A DNA stretch of 64,000 nucleotides from Neoscytalidium dimidiatum (Eukaryota; Ascomycota; Dothideomycetes; Botryosphaeriales; Botryosphaeriaceae): contig CM074703.1 of NCBI GenBank assembly GCA_037367355.1, positions 1,488,001-1,552,000 of the forward strand. The letters are read 5' to 3'. The notes under the pieces are model-generated. The model saw nothing but the letters and a program-made list of their open reading frames with translations. It had not been told where the DNA came from and searched no databases. Made by a program: the position numbers and the translations under genes. Shown in pieces: positions 33,096-45,433 of this stretch (positions are counted from its first letter, which is position 1; each line of letters opens with the position of its first letter).

Positions 33096-34948
33096 TTACG
33101 AAATCTCGCTTACAGCTTCCCTTGCAGCAGACTTCTTCTGCGCTTCAGCATCATCCACAGACCCTTCCCCGGAACCAAAATCGTCAGAGGAAGCCTCCAC
33201 TTGCTTTCTGTCATACCATTTCTCGATACCCCCAAGCACCACCGAGCACCACAGGGTGAGCGCCACGACAAAAACGAGGGCAGCAATGTACCCATGTGTC
33301 TTGCGATATGTAGGCGCATCGTTGGCTGGGAACATGTACTGCGAGAAGGGGGTAGAGAAAGCGCTTGAACAGTTAGCAATAGATTCCCTCCGTGACGAGG
33401 ATCCGCACTCACCTTCCTACAGACATCATCATGGCCATCGTAAACGCACGCAATTGGCTATCACCACCGCACAGGCTGTTAACCCAGCCGGATAAGAGCG
33501 GAGAGAAGCAGCCATAACAGCCCTGAAGGAAGAAAGCTGCCATCTTGAGGCCGGTGCTCGAGGGCCAGATCACGTAGATGACGTAGCAGGAGGTCATCAG
33601 CAGACCGACGACGAACATGACAGGCGCTCGGCTGCCGATGATGTCGGCCGCGATGCCGCTGCCGGTCATGAAAAAGAAGTTCTGTCAGGAGTCAGCTGTG
33701 GCTGAACGGTAGTACGAAGAGCCTCTCGAGACTTACCACCGCACCGACGACGGTTGGGATGTTATTGATCTGCGGCACGCTGTACCTGTTACTGCCGTCC
33801 GCCCGCTTCTCTGACTTCAGCCACAGCGCCATCCATGTCTGGACGCTGGAGCCGCAGGTCAAGGACCAGAAGCTGTTTTGCAATTGTCAGAAAATGCCCC
33901 AAAAAATCGTTCAAGCAAGTCAAAGGACGTTTGCCGCCATGACGGACATACCTCCAAGCCACACAAAACACATAAAGCTGCCACGACCCGAAGATCCTCT
34001 TCGCAGCGCTCCAATCCAGCTTCCCGGACTCGGCCCGGCCCTCCTCCTCCATCCGCTCCCTCGCCCTCCGCTTCTCCCACTCATTCAACCACCACGCCTT
34101 CGTCGTCTTGGGCGTGTCAGGGAAACACGTGATGCCGTATATCACCACCGGCACCGCGAGCACGAAATCGAAGATGAACAACCACCGCCACGCCGCCAGC
34201 CCCCCGCGCCCATTCATCCCCGTGTACAGCCCGGACTGGAGATAGCCCGAAAACATCTGACCGAGGACGCCCGAGATGACGAAGAAGGCGGAGCGCCTGC
34301 CCAGCTCGGAGCGCCGATACCAGGATCCGATAACGTAGTGTAGGCCGGGCAGGGCGGCGGATTCGAAGAAGCCGATAAAGAAGCGGAGGACGTAGATCTG
34401 CACGGCTGTGTTGCAGCGGAAGAGGCCGAGCACGAAGACAGACCAGGTGAGTAGGCAGGCGGGCAGGTGGATGCGGGGGAGCACGATGGTCAGGAGGAGG
34501 TTGGAGATGGGTGCGCCAATGATGTAGCCGATATTGTAGTAGGTCGTCATGAGGTTAAGCTCGTTGCCATCTGCAAAGGACGGTCAGTATGGGTTCATGA
34601 GATTGACTAAATTGACTACAAAGTAAAAAAAAAAAAGAAATAAAAGATGAGGAAGAGGTACAAACGACTTACAAAGGCCGAGGTCTTCTTTCATACCGGA
34701 GACATAGGCGTTGGAAATGTTGGTTTGGTCGAGATATTTTATGAAAAAGCACTACGAGTTACCAGTGTTAACGAGGTATATGATTGAGTCTCATGGCCCG
34801 GACTTACCAGACAGCTGTATGTCAAAATAAAAATGTCAAGCTTCCGGATCAGCCATTTCTCTTCCTTGCTTGTTCCAGGCTCGTGCCAGTGGAAAATCGA
34901 AGGCCTTTCCACGCCGGGCGCCGGCTTCAGGTTGCTGAACAGACCCAT
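33096..34948 (-). CDS. Dal5-type MFS transporter (anion:cation symporter family)
   Basis: Plasma-membrane permease of the allantoate/pantothenate/vitamin family (Dal5, Fen2, Seo1-like). At least six exons. The ATG at 34948 opens an N-terminal cytoplasmic segment ([15 protein letters not shown]) with [17 protein letters not shown] as first helix. Next come [20 protein letters not shown], the family hallmark, and [20 protein letters not shown], then [34 protein letters not shown] and [19 protein letters not shown] with FPDTP. The C-terminal half contains IPTVVGAV and [20 protein letters not shown], then the final helices and an acidic tail ending at 33096. All expected blocks are present, so the gene seems intact. 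It is divergent from the alpha/beta hydrolase at 35262 across about 310 bp, which suggests shared regulation. The substrate cannot be read from the sequence. Confidence 0.88.
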
Positions 34949-35261
34949 GTTCGATGAGCGGCGGTCGGAGTAGGTTCGTTCGCCCTTGCACACGCGCGCA
35001 CATCATTTTCTTTCAGGACCTTGCGGTGCTTTTTGTAGGGCCGCGGCAGATCTGCCCACCGCTAATGCAACCTTCTTGGCGAATGGATGCAGTGAAAAGG
35101 CTCGCGATGGTGCAATCGGCGCTCGGTTCACTCCGTCCAGGGCAAGAGTGGGGAATAGCCGGCCGACAAACGGGGAACGAGGATGCATGCCGAACCGGCA
35201 TATAAGACAACTCCGGCTAGTAACTTGCATCGGGACCAACACTTGTTGAAGGCTCAGGAAA
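34949..35261. promoter_or_regulatory. Bidirectional promoter of transporter and hydrolase
   Basis: A 313-bp region between two divergent start codons. A TATA box (TATAAG, 35201-35206) lies 56 bp before the hydrolase ATG. No clear TATA faces the transporter. Confidence 0.6.
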
Positions 35262-36367
35262 ATGCCTCGTGTCTCCCTGAACGGTGCAGAATTCAACTAC
35301 AGCATTGCTGGCCCGGACAATGGCCATTTAATAATCCTGCTTCACGGCGGAAGAGGGTTCGGTACGTAAAGAATTCACATCGGAAAGAAGAGCTTGGAAA
35401 GTAACATCCTTGCAGGTGATCACCGCTCGGACTTCAGGGCGTATCAGCCGCTTGCCGGGGAGTATCGGATTTTGGGCTTCGACTTTCGCGGGCATGGACA
35501 CAGCTCATGCACGCCACCTTACACGTTCAAACAACTGGTAGATGATATTGAGGCATTCAGACGGCATTTCGCTGCGGATCAGAAGGCAGTGATTGCAGGC
35601 GGCAGCTTCGGAGGATATCTGGCACAGCAGGTGGGGAGCAACCCGTTGCTTTCTGCTGCAAAGGTTGACTTGACCAATACAGTATGCCATTACCTACCCT
35701 GACAAAGTGTCGCACTTGATTTTGCGTGGTACAGCACCATCGCATCACCGTGAGTACCTGCCGCACCCCACTAGCCACGCAGGGTCTGATACCTCGAGCA
35801 GACGAGGCGGAAGCTCTCAGCACTTTCGAAGAGCGGCTGCACAAAGCTCCGAATGCGTCGATAGAGATGATCCATAAAGTCTTCTCCGCCTTTGAAGACG
35901 ATGAAGAATTCAGGCTCATCATATTCGCAATCAATCCTCTATACGTGGAAACGTATAACGCGAATGCTGGGCTGAAGAAAATTCGAGACACGGTGTTTCG
36001 CGCAGAAACACACAGTGAGTGGCAATCTTTGATTCCGTGATGAAAAGCGTGGCTGAGAGCCCGGCAGACGCCTTGTACTCGGAACAGGAGAAGTATTTTG
36101 ACTACCGTAACGACCTGCATCGCGTTACGGCCAAGACTCTGATCATCGTCGGGGATCAGGACTGGATTTGTCCACCGAGTAAGTTTGTTTCGCGCCATCT
36201 CGAATTAGTGCTCGAATGCTGACAGGTCGTTCGCAGGCCAGTCAAGAATAATCGCGGAGAAGATTCCAGATTCGCGGCTGTTGGTCATTCCGGGAGCGAA
36301 CCACTCGGTGCAGCACGAGAAGAACGAGGAGTTCATCGGAGCTGTGAAAGAGCTGTTGGAGAGTTGA
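35262..36367 (+). CDS. Alpha/beta hydrolase
   Basis: A soluble hydrolase of the alpha/beta fold in about six short exons. MPRVSLNGAEFNYSIAGPDN begins at 35262. The oxyanion HG appears in LIILLHGGRGFG, the following strand in LGFDFRGHGHSS, and the nucleophile in AGGSFGGYLAQQ (GxSxGG). After an intron, YAITYPDKVSHLILRGTAPS continues the core. A helical lid region follows (TFEERLHKAPNASIEMIHKV). KTLIIVGDQDWICPP carries the catalytic Asp, and LVIPGANHSVQHEKNEEF the His. No signal or membrane segment. Family members include proline iminopeptidases, epoxide hydrolases and lactam or ester hydrolases. The position between a Dal5-type permease and a 5-oxoprolinase suggests a role in the same catabolic route (inference). 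Confidence 0.85.
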
Positions 36368-36721
36368 GACGGATCCTGCTTTTCGAGATGGTACCACAGT
36401 TCGAAGAGCGAGTTGTGAGGAATATTCCGCGGCGAAAGGACGCGGGCGGGCAGGGGAGGAGCTCAAGGATCAGGCAACTGCGCCGAGATCGGCTGTCACG
36501 CAAGATCCCGAGCCGATGACATTTTGGCCCAAATCCGCGCCGCCGACCTCGTGAGAAGCGGATACCACCAGGGAAAAAAAAAATCCTATCAACCACCGTG
36601 CGCCCTCCGAATATGGTGTGCTCTATATCGCGTTCAGTCATGGCGATGGTCGTGAAGAGAGCTGCCTTCCTCGATGTGCCGTGATTCTGCCTGCTTTGCC
36701 CTGCGGCTGACTGACACGAAA

Positions 36722-39700
36722 ATGGCGCCTCCATCTGTTTCTATCACCATTGGTTAGTCTATCGAGCGGGTACTGAAGTTACAGGCGGCGCTGATCATGT
36801 ACCGCTTTCAGATCGCGGTGGCACTTTCTGCGATGTGTGGGCGCACACGGCTGATGGCAACGAGTTCGTCTTCAAGCTTCTGTCCGTTGATCCCACGTCG
36901 TATCCAGACGCACCCACGGAAGGAATTAGAAGAGTACTGGAACGGATCACTGGACATGCAATTCCCAAAGGTCAGCCTATCGATGGAAGCTTGGTTGAAT
37001 CAGTAAGAGTCGGAACAACCGTGGCAACCAAGTCAGCGCGAACCCGCATCCTCTCCCGCCAATTGCTAACCCGGCGACAGCGCGCTGCTGGAACGCAAGG
37101 GAGAACGATTCGCCCTGTTGACAACCGAAGGGTTTCGGGACATCTGTCGTATTGGAGACCAGACGAGACCCAAACTGTTCGAGCTGAACATCCGCAAGCC
37201 CGGTGTTCTTTACTCCAAGGTGGTCGAGATTGCTGAGCGGGTAACGGTTGAAGATTACGTCCTGAACCCTCATCCAGCTCAGATAGACCTCTCCGACCCG
37301 GATCTTGTGAAAACGGCGAGTGGTGAAGTCATCCGTGTACTCAAAAAGCTTGATCACTTTGCTGCAAGAGAAAAGCTCCAACATCTATACAATGAAGGAT
37401 TCCGTTCTCTTGCAATCTGCTTTTTGCATTCCTACCTCTTCCCAGGTAAGTCCTCTTGATGCCAATACAAGGGTTAGAAGCTGACTTATGATAGACCATG
37501 AGCTGAAGGTTGCTGAAATAGCTCGTGAGGTGGGCTTTGAGTTTATCTCACTCTCATCAGAGCTCAGTCCCAACATCAAAATCTTGCACCGGACAACTTC
37601 CGCCTGCGCTGATGCGTACCTTTCACCGACTGTCAAACGATACGTCGATGGTTTCATCTCAGGCTTCTCGGTCCTGCCGAAGAGAGTTGATTTCATGCAG
37701 TCCGATGGTGGCCTTAGCGCAGCGTCAAAGTTCACTGGCCTGAAGGCCATTCTCAGCGGCCCGGCAGGAGGCGTAGTAGCAATTGCACGAACCTGTTATG
37801 ATCCTGCGGAAGGGTCACCTGTGATTGGATTTGACATGGTATGGGTTCTGCACACCTCAAAAGGTGCAAGCATGGCTGATCTGAGTAGGGAGGCACCAGC
37901 ACAGATGTCAGCCGTTTCGACAAGATGTTCGAGCACGTGTTTGATACGACTATCAGCGGCACCACCATCACCACACCCATGCTTGATGTCAAGACCGTCG
38001 CAGCTGGCGGCGGCTCCATACTGAGTTGGAGGAACGGTTTATTTGTCGTTGGTCCGGAGGTAACTCACACCGCCTTTCGCACCAGATCCAAGCTCTTGCT
38101 AATCATGCATAGAGTGCGGGAGCCCATCCTGGCCCAGCTTCATACCGGAAGGGTGGACCGCTTACCATTACCGATGCCAACCTTTTCCTTGGCCGACTGG
38201 TGCCGGAAAAGTTCCCGTCCATTTTCGGACCACACGCCAACGAGCCTCTTGACGTGGAAATCGTGAACCAGAAATTTCACAAGCTGACCACCGAGATGAA
38301 CGGCACTCTGGAAGGCAAAATGACTGCTGAGGAGGTTGCATCCGGATTCCTCGCCATGGCGAACGAAACGATGAGCCGGCCTATCAGGAACATTACGGAA
38401 GCAAGAGGGTTCGCAATCAGCAAGCACAACCTCGCCAGCTTTGGCGGTGCCGGTGGTCAACATGCATGCGCTATTGCTCGGATCCTTGGAATGCCCAGGA
38501 TCATCATCCACAAATATTCGTCCATACTCTCCGCCTATGGCATTGGCTTGGCCGATATCGTTGCGGAGAGCGCTATTCCCGCAGCGTATGTATATTCAGA
38601 TAACACTCTCGCTACGGTGTTAAACAAGTTCGAGGAGCTGAAGTCAAAGACGGCTGCTGAGCTGATTTCTCAAGGCGTACGAACCGACCTTGTGGAACAC
38701 GAGTGCTACTTGAGCATGCGGTACGAAGGGTCTGATACCAATCTCTCAATCATCCGGCCGAAGGACGACGACTTCCGGACTGCTTTTGTGGAAGCTCACC
38801 GCCGCGAGTTCGCTTTTGAGCTGGCCAACCGACCTATTGTCGTTGACGCCGTCAGAGTCCGTGGAATTGGAAAGAGTAGGGAAGGCTCTGAAGCGTCAAG
38901 CTCGATCTTCAAGGAGCTCTCTGCCGTCGGAGAGGGGGCGACTCCAACAGCCCCGGTCACCAGGAAGGTCTTCATCGATGGAAAGTGGCAGGATGTACCC
39001 GTCTTTGAGCTGTCTGACCTACCCGTGAAATCGACATTCACGGGACCAGCTCTCGTGATTGACAACACTCAAACTATTCTTGTTGAAACTGGCTGTAAGG
39101 TTACAATTCTTCAGTCTCATATCGTCATTGATCTGCCAAGCAAGGAGGTCGTTGGATCCGATGCCGACTCTACGATCAACCCGGTAGAGCTTTCCACGTT
39201 TGCAAGCAGGTTCATGTCCATCGCCGAGCAGATGGGAAATACGCTTCAGCGCACATCCATCAGTACCTCCATCAAGGAGCGCTTGGACTTTTCGTGTGCT
39301 CTGTTCACGCCGGATGGCAAGCTGGTGGCGAATGCTCCACACATACCTGTTCAGTAAGTACATCCCTTGGTAGAATTACCTGCATCCTGACAGTCTTCGG
39401 CAGCCTCGGATCCATGCAGTTCGCAATCCAATACCAGCATTCTCTGTGGGAAGGCAAACTCGAACCTGGTGATGTCCTCCTGACAAACCACCCGGAGTGC
39501 GGTGGCACACATCTACCAGACCTAACAGTGGTAACACCCGTCTTCGCGGAGGGCCAGCTGGTCTTCTACGTCGCCTCGCGCGGACATCACACAGACATCG
39601 GCGGCATCGGCATCACGAGCATGGTCCCCGACTCCAAGTTCCTCTGGCAAGAAGGGCTTGCGATCAAAAGCCTCAAGATAGTCTCCGGCGGCGTCTTCGA

Positions 39701-40929
39701 CGAGGAAACCGTGCGCACCGCCTTCGCGGACGTCGCCAACAAGCCCGGTTGCAGCGCGACGCGGCGCATCAACGACAACATCTCCGACCTCAAAGCGCAG
39801 ATCGCAGCCAACCAGCGCGGCATCACGCTGCTTCAGGCAATGTGCGCCGAATCGGGCATCCCGCGCGTGCAGAAATACATGTACGGCATCCAGCAGAACG
39901 CCGAGCACGCGGTGCGCTCGCTCCTCAAACGCATCGCCTCCACGACGCCCTCCCACACCCTCGCCGCGACCGACTACTACGACGACGGCACGCCGGTCAA
40001 GCTCGCCATCACCATCGACGGGGCCACCGGCTCCGCGGTCTTCGACTTCGCGGGCACGGGCGCGCAGACGCTGGGCAACATGAACTCGCCGATCAGCATC
40101 ACGCACAGCGCGGTCATCTACGCGCTGCGGTGCCTGATCGCGCTGGACATCCCGCTCAACCAGGGCTGCCTCAACCCGATCGACATCCGGGTGCCGCGCG
40201 GCTCGATCCTCCACCCGTCCGGCCTGGTCGCCGTGTGCGGCTCGACCATCGCCAGCCAGCGCGTCGCCGACGTCATCTTCCGCGCGTTCGGCGCCGCCGC
40301 CGCCAGCCAGGGCTGCGCCAACAGCTTCGGCTGGGGCCTCGGCGGCAAGGACCCGGACACGGGCGCGGTCGCGCCCGGCTGGAACTACGGCGAGGCGCTG
40401 GGCGGCGGCAGCGGCGCCGGCGACGGCTGGCACGGCGCGGACGCGGTGCAGGTGCATTCGACGAACACGAAGACCACCGACCCGGAGGTCATCGAGAGGC
40501 GCACGCCGGTCGTCGTGCGGCAGTATCGCGTGCGCGAGGGGACGGGGGGGAAGGGCAGGTGGAGGGGCGGCGACGGCGTGGTGAGGGAGGTGGAGGCGCG
40601 GGTGCCGTTGAAGTTCAGCATTCTGAGCGAGCGGAGAGTGTATAGTCCGTATGGGTTGAAAGGTGGGCGTGACGGGAGTGTCGGGAAGAACTATTGGATT
40701 AAGCAGGATGAGCAGGGCAGGGAGGAGTGGATTTCGCTGGGAGGAAAGGCTGTGGTGAACGTCGGGCCTGGGGAGCGCGTCATGATTTGCACACCGGGTA
40801 AGTTTTGTGGTACTTTGAACTCGATTTAAACTTGACGCTGACGAGGGCAATGCAGGCGGTGGCGGATGGGGCACTCCGCCCGACGACGCGACCGATATTG
40901 GCGACGTCCGACCTCTTCCAACGCAGTAG
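36722..40929 (+). CDS. 5-oxoprolinase / hydantoinase (HyuA-HyuB fusion)
   Basis: An ATP-dependent enzyme opening 5-oxo-L-proline to glutamate, or a close relative acting on hydantoins or other lactams; cytosolic. About 1,280 aa over eight exons, the normal length of eukaryotic OplA/OPLAH. Order: the ATP-binding start with [10 protein letters not shown] (the Asp codon split by the first intron), [48 protein letters not shown], the ATPase block [34 protein letters not shown], and [17 protein letters not shown]. The HyuB half follows: [45 protein letters not shown] and [19 protein letters not shown], with the C-terminus ending DVRPLPTQ. All introns are GT-AG and no frame break is seen. It lies 354 bp after the alpha/beta hydrolase in the same direction. 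Confidence 0.94.
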
Positions 40930-41151
40930 TTTGGTGTTTGCAGTGAGAAGGAGCGGTGGACGAGAGACGTCATGGGCTTTCTCGCGAGAGGATTCCTTCC
41001 TTCAGCAACGTGGCTCACCAGCTCTATCCGGTATTACGCACCACGACTGTAGGCAACAACATATCGCCAATGTATATCCCATTTGCCCGCATTGACTACG
41101 ACCACTTGGTCATTCGTCAGGATCTTCCAAAAGAAGAAAAAAAATGAAAAC

Positions 41152-42319
41152 ATGAGGCTCTCACTGCGTCTGTTGACTATTCTTTAATTGCTCCTCCTCC
41201 TTGGAGCTTTCGTGGCAGCCTTTCGCGGCTTTGACATCTCGCTGCCAAAACTCTTTTCATTGCAAAAACAGTCCACGCTCTTCGCACCTGAAAGCAATTG
41301 TAAAGAACGGCTTCGTAGAAACAACTTCTCACTCTACACTTGTGGCCGAAACGCAACCACAAACGGAGCCGAAGCGCTGGCCCAATGTCTCAAGACTAAT
41401 GAAGCAGCTACTTATCGCTCCAAGATGAACGATATTTTCGTTTTCCTTCCTGGCATTGGTACTGTAGTGAAGAGTCAGGAACACCTCGAACGCGGTCATT
41501 CATGTGCTTCCTGGGCCACTGCATGTCCGGTGAGCCACGGCATGAGAACATTGAAGAATGCATCGGTTGACGTATGTAGATGGACGAGCGACCTGAAAAT
41601 GTGGTCTCTGAAAAAACATTTAAAGAAGTGGTTGGCTCAGAATGACATCTAAAAAGTGCAACACACCTGAGGTTGCTCTGGCTACGATATCCCTCACTAG
41701 GAAGAGCGCACCTGGACTGGTGCGCCGGTCTTGCACTCCACCTTCACCGAGTGCGGAGTCTCCGCCGTGGACAAACACTTCTACTGCGGGGGCAGCTTAC
41801 AAAGGCCACTGACAGACGCGTACCGCCATATGGAGGCTTGCGATGACGCCAAAGCGATGACCTTATCGTTACAAGAGGGCGGCTGCGTCATCGACTGGAA
41901 TGCTCTCTGGTCGTTCGATTTCAACCGGGGCGACACTTTCACGCCCTCTTCAGAGAACCTGACTATTCTGAACTACCGTTGGGACGACAGCTCATACAAT
42001 GGACACAACCAGGCTCAAGCATGGGCCGAGGCCATGAACTGGGCACCACTCAAGCACCTCGACATCGACCGGCCCCCGCGATCCTTCCTCGACATTTTCG
42101 CCGGCCGCCTCCCTCCGCAACGAACACACCTCTTTCATCGCCTCGCTCCGGCCCGCCGATCCGCGGCGCCCCATCTGCGCGCTCTGGCCCTCGATCTGGC
42201 CCGCAACGGATTGGAGGCGGTCGGTTGGGTCGGGTGGGTTGATGGTGCAGACTTATCACGATCCGGATATGCCGTATGTGTACGAGTGTGGAGTGAAGGA
42301 TGGCGGATGTGTAAGGTGA
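41152..42319 (+). pseudogene. Decayed gene for a secreted cysteine-containing protein
   Basis: The ATG at 41152 gives MRLSLRLLTIL, then TAA (41185-41187), and the same frame continues LLLLLGAFVAA, so a signal peptide is cut by a stop. The body (FSLYTCGRNATTNGAEALAQ, CASWATACP) joins over an intron of about 160 nt (GTGAGC...CACTAG) to EERTWTGAPVLHSTFTECGV and then to DKHFYCGGSLQRPLTDAYRH. Near 42065-42075, in a C-rich run, the protein-like frame shifts: downstream the plausible frame is ASLRNEHTSFIASLRPADP to MVQTYHDPDMPYVYECGV, ending at TGA 42317-42319. One nonsense and one frameshift change thus separate it from a complete secreted protein. No family is recognised. Confidence 0.55.
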
Positions 42320-42534
42320 GAGGAGGATGAGGGCTGGGGGCACGAGGATGGGCTTGAGTATGCCAGTGCGGTGGAGATTTATAAGCCGGAGGAGGTGGGG
42401 GAAGTTGCCATGCGGAATGACTTGTGAACCCGCAATGTGTGGCGCGCTTTGTCCTTAAGATGGCTCAGATGGCTTGAGAGACCATGCCAAGAGCCACCCT
42501 TCAGGTAGGGTGGACGTGGGTGATTGAATCGGTC

Positions 42535-42590
42535 GTCCGGACGTAAACATCATAAAGATTCAGGGCATTCTCTGTCGAGAAGGGTTACTC
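42535..42590. repeat. Inverted-repeat family, decayed copy
   Basis: The left arm GTCCGGACGTAAACATC (42535-42551) matches the consensus at 15 of 17 positions. The right half, after about 13 nt, is only weakly recognisable (GGCATTCTCTGTCGAGAA). Confidence 0.5.
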
Positions 42591-42782
42591 CAATTATCTA
42601 CGGGCTTTACTATAGAGGCTACTATTTCAAATGGCCTGTCATACAGCTTTATGCACCATCAACTATCCCCTGCATCTCTGCATGCTCTTGCATAGCAATC
42701 ATTAATTAGTGGGATGGGGTATACCACCCTTGTAATATACGCGGGGCTGTACAGGTAATCGTACTCTTCTCCTTATACTTAA

Positions 42783-44064
42783 TTAACAGCCAACACCAAA
42801 GTCCTTGCAAATCTCCCTGCCCTGGGCTTTGATATTCTCGACAAGCCAGAGTCTGTAGTTGCTGAAGACGAGAACGCCACCGGGAATGAAAGCAAAGTTG
42901 TTGCTAGTTTCGCCAATGTAAATCTTGCCGAGGAGAATTCCATCAGGGTTGAAGACGTGCACACCATCGCCACAGCCAGCCCAGACATTGCCGTTAGTAT
43001 CCGTGTGGACGCCATCGGGGAAACCATTGTCACAGAAGGCAAAGGTGCGTCTGTTGGCCAGGCGCTTGTTGTCGATGACGTCGAAAGCGTAGATGGTGCC
43101 TGGACCGGTGTCGTTGCGGGTGAACTGCTGAGCGCCGGTGTCGCTGACATACAAAATCTTGTGGTCGGGGGAGAATTCCAGGCCGTTGCTCTCCACGAAA
43201 CCATCGGCGACTACCTGCACAACGCCGGTGGTCGGCTCGAAACGGTAGACCTGCTTGGGAATGACAGGCGGAGGACGGAAGGACTGGAAGTAGCCGTAAT
43301 CTGGGGAGATTGTCAGCTTAATGTTCGTTAATTTGCCGCAGCAATAACGTACCGGCATCGGTAAACCACAGATCGCCGGTTTCGGCGTGCTGACGGACAT
43401 CGTTGACGGAGGAGAAGTTACGGCCGAGGAAGGAACTGATAAGAGTGGTGGAGGTGTTTGTGCCGGGGTCGACAGCAATCAGGGCGGACGGGTGCTCGAA
43501 ATCACCCTCATCGCAGTAGACGTGCTGGGGAGGCCTCTTGGTGGTGTCCGAGCCAGGAGGATAGTACGAGGAGCCGCCATTGGCCTCCCACAGATCGGGA
43601 AACTGGGTGGAAGTAATGCTGTAGTCATCCAGACTGACTATGGTGATGTTGATGTTGTCCTCGAGAGAGACATAGTTGGAGGTGACGTAGAGGGAGTTGT
43701 CGGGCTCGTAGTAGATGCCGGCCTCGTGGAAGGCCTGCCACGGCAGATCAGCGATCTTGCGAGCAGTGGCATTCTCGCCCAGAACATCAGTCTGGAATGA
43801 GGAATTGAAGTTGAGCAGCGAGATAGCAGGCTCGGTGCCGCTGGTGGCGGGCAGGGTGGAGAAGTAGTTTGGGTTTGTCGCCAGAGCGAGCAAGTCGACG
43901 TCAACGAAGCCGGCCATGACGAGAGCTATACACAGCGTCAATAGAGCTGTCCACTGGAAGCGAGGGTCAGAAAGGAGGGAGCTCGCAGACGGGGAAGCTT
44001 CCGCAGACCTGGGCGCGGGCGGCGGCCTCTTATAGCGTTTACTCGGCTTGGGCTTGGTAGGCAT
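42783..44064 (-). CDS. SMP-30/gluconolactonase-like beta-propeller, membrane-anchored
   Basis: Probable lactone or ester hydrolase of the SMP-30/LRE-like six-bladed propeller group. Exons 43353-44064 and 42783-43300 give 409 aa. A basic cytoplasmic start (PTKPKPSKRYKRPPPAPRS) precedes one signal-anchor helix (WTALLTLCIALVMAGFVDV), so the propeller faces the outside or the secretory lumen. Blades include PWQAFHEAGIYYEPDNSLYV, FSSVNDVRQHAETGDLWFTD, FVESNGLEFSPDHKILYVSD and GFPDGVHTDTNGNVWAGCGD, the last two with the metal-binding Asn and Asp typical of the family. Several N-glycosylation sequons (NSS, NAT, NIT, NTS) agree with extracytoplasmic placement. The start codon at 44064 faces a 1.4-kb shared upstream region with the wall-protein gene. 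The substrate is unknown. Confidence 0.88.
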
Positions 44065-45433
44065 TGGCGGCAGATCAGGCGTCTCGCAGGCCTGGGACGC
44101 ATAGACGGGCTGCAGAGCAGCGCAGCTATGACCGTTGGAAGCGCGGGCTAAGCGTGGTCAGGGAGCAGCTGCGGGGTCCAGGGCAGACTTGGCCGACGCA
44201 AAAAGTTTGATGACGTCCTGTTTCGGCGGTGCTGCCGGCCACTTGTTTAAGGGCCCTCCCTCCCTGGTCGCCAGCCGCTCTTCCCCCCCAGATTCCCCCA
44301 CACACACATACCCACAATCGCTCGCGCCAGCTCTCACCGACTGCCCTCGCCCGGCGTCCCCGACCTCCCCCGACCTCTCCGACCCCGGCACCCCCTCGTG
44401 ATCTCCGCTTTCTCCTCACTTTGTGCCGGTGGTCATGCCCGGCAATTGGAGCAGCCGGCGCCGGGCGGAGGGGCGCGATGGGCGCAGAGAGCGGCCGGAG
44501 GGCTCTGCGTCAGCCTGCAAGTGAGCCAAGAGCACCAAGCCCGCGACTTCGGCCGCTTGTTTCTCGAGCCCCCCGGCTTGGACTCACAGCTGCCCGATCG
44601 ATCTCTCTCCTACCGCTTGTCATCTCACCGCGCTGCCTCATATTTCAACCGTAGGCCCTTCCGGGCACTTTCGGCGCCGCAGCAACACCTTCATCCCGGT
44701 GCGGCGAGGGTACGCTTAATTCATGCATATTTAACCTTCATCCACAACCTTCGCCCGTCCTCAAGGGGCCCCGGTGAACGGCCGCAGAGTCGTGCCTGAC
44801 GATCTTCTTGGCTGCAGCCTCGATCCGGCGACGCGCCTCCGCTCGGGCGAGTCAAGGCCATCACAGCAGCTCGCTGCCGCCCACCGCCGCCCACCGCCGC
44901 CATCGCCGTCGCCGCCGCGAAGCAGATGAAGTGCGCTTGGCAACGGTCTGTGGTGCAAGCCGCCCGGGCGAGACCGCGGAAACGCCTCCCGCGTGGCACC
45001 GCAGCCAATCCCGCCCTTCCGTCTTTGTTTATCTCGCATGCTTCCGCTCCCCATTGTTCGCCCCTCTCCTTGCTGGATTCCTATGCATCCCTCTCGAACA
45101 GGCAGCGCAGCCTTCCACTTGCAGCAACTAAGCGAGCCCAGGAGTAGTCCCAACGTGCATCCGCCTCCCACGCCATCGTTCAGCCTCAACTGCCTCTGCC
45201 CGCCCGGCCGTGATTGGTCCAGTAAGCCGTCGACGCGAGGAGTTGTTACCAGGAATGTGGGCCACGAGAGCACCCAAGGGCGTTGTCCTTCTCGCTGCAT
45301 TCCCGCTGCCTCACATGGAAATGATTCCTCGTATGCACATCACCTCATCACCTCAGCTCGAGAGCTGGGGATATATACCTACTGTTCTACAGCCAATCCA
45401 AGACTTTCCCGCACCAGTCACTCGTTCTGCAAA
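44065..45433. promoter_or_regulatory. 1.4-kb divergent promoter region, C-rich
   Basis: Lies between the start codons of the propeller gene and the wall-protein gene. Very C-rich in plus (for example CCGCCGCCCACCGCCGCC near 44877-44910), with long open frames in several phases that reflect composition, not coding. An ATATATA stretch at 45371-45377, 57 bp before the wall-protein ATG, may be a TATA box. The downstream frame is open without a stop back to 44993, but only the ATG at 45434 gives a signal peptide. Confidence 0.55.

Noticed and set aside
39522..41018. 498-codon minus-strand open frame
   Set aside because: Antisense shadow of the oxoprolinase exon; it arises from G/C-ending codons and has Arg/Ala/Asp-rich low-complexity translation.
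44993..45433. In-frame N-terminal extension of the wall protein
   Set aside because: Pro/Ser-rich composition-driven sequence without homology-like features; the ATG at 45434 starts a clean signal peptide after a TATA-like element.
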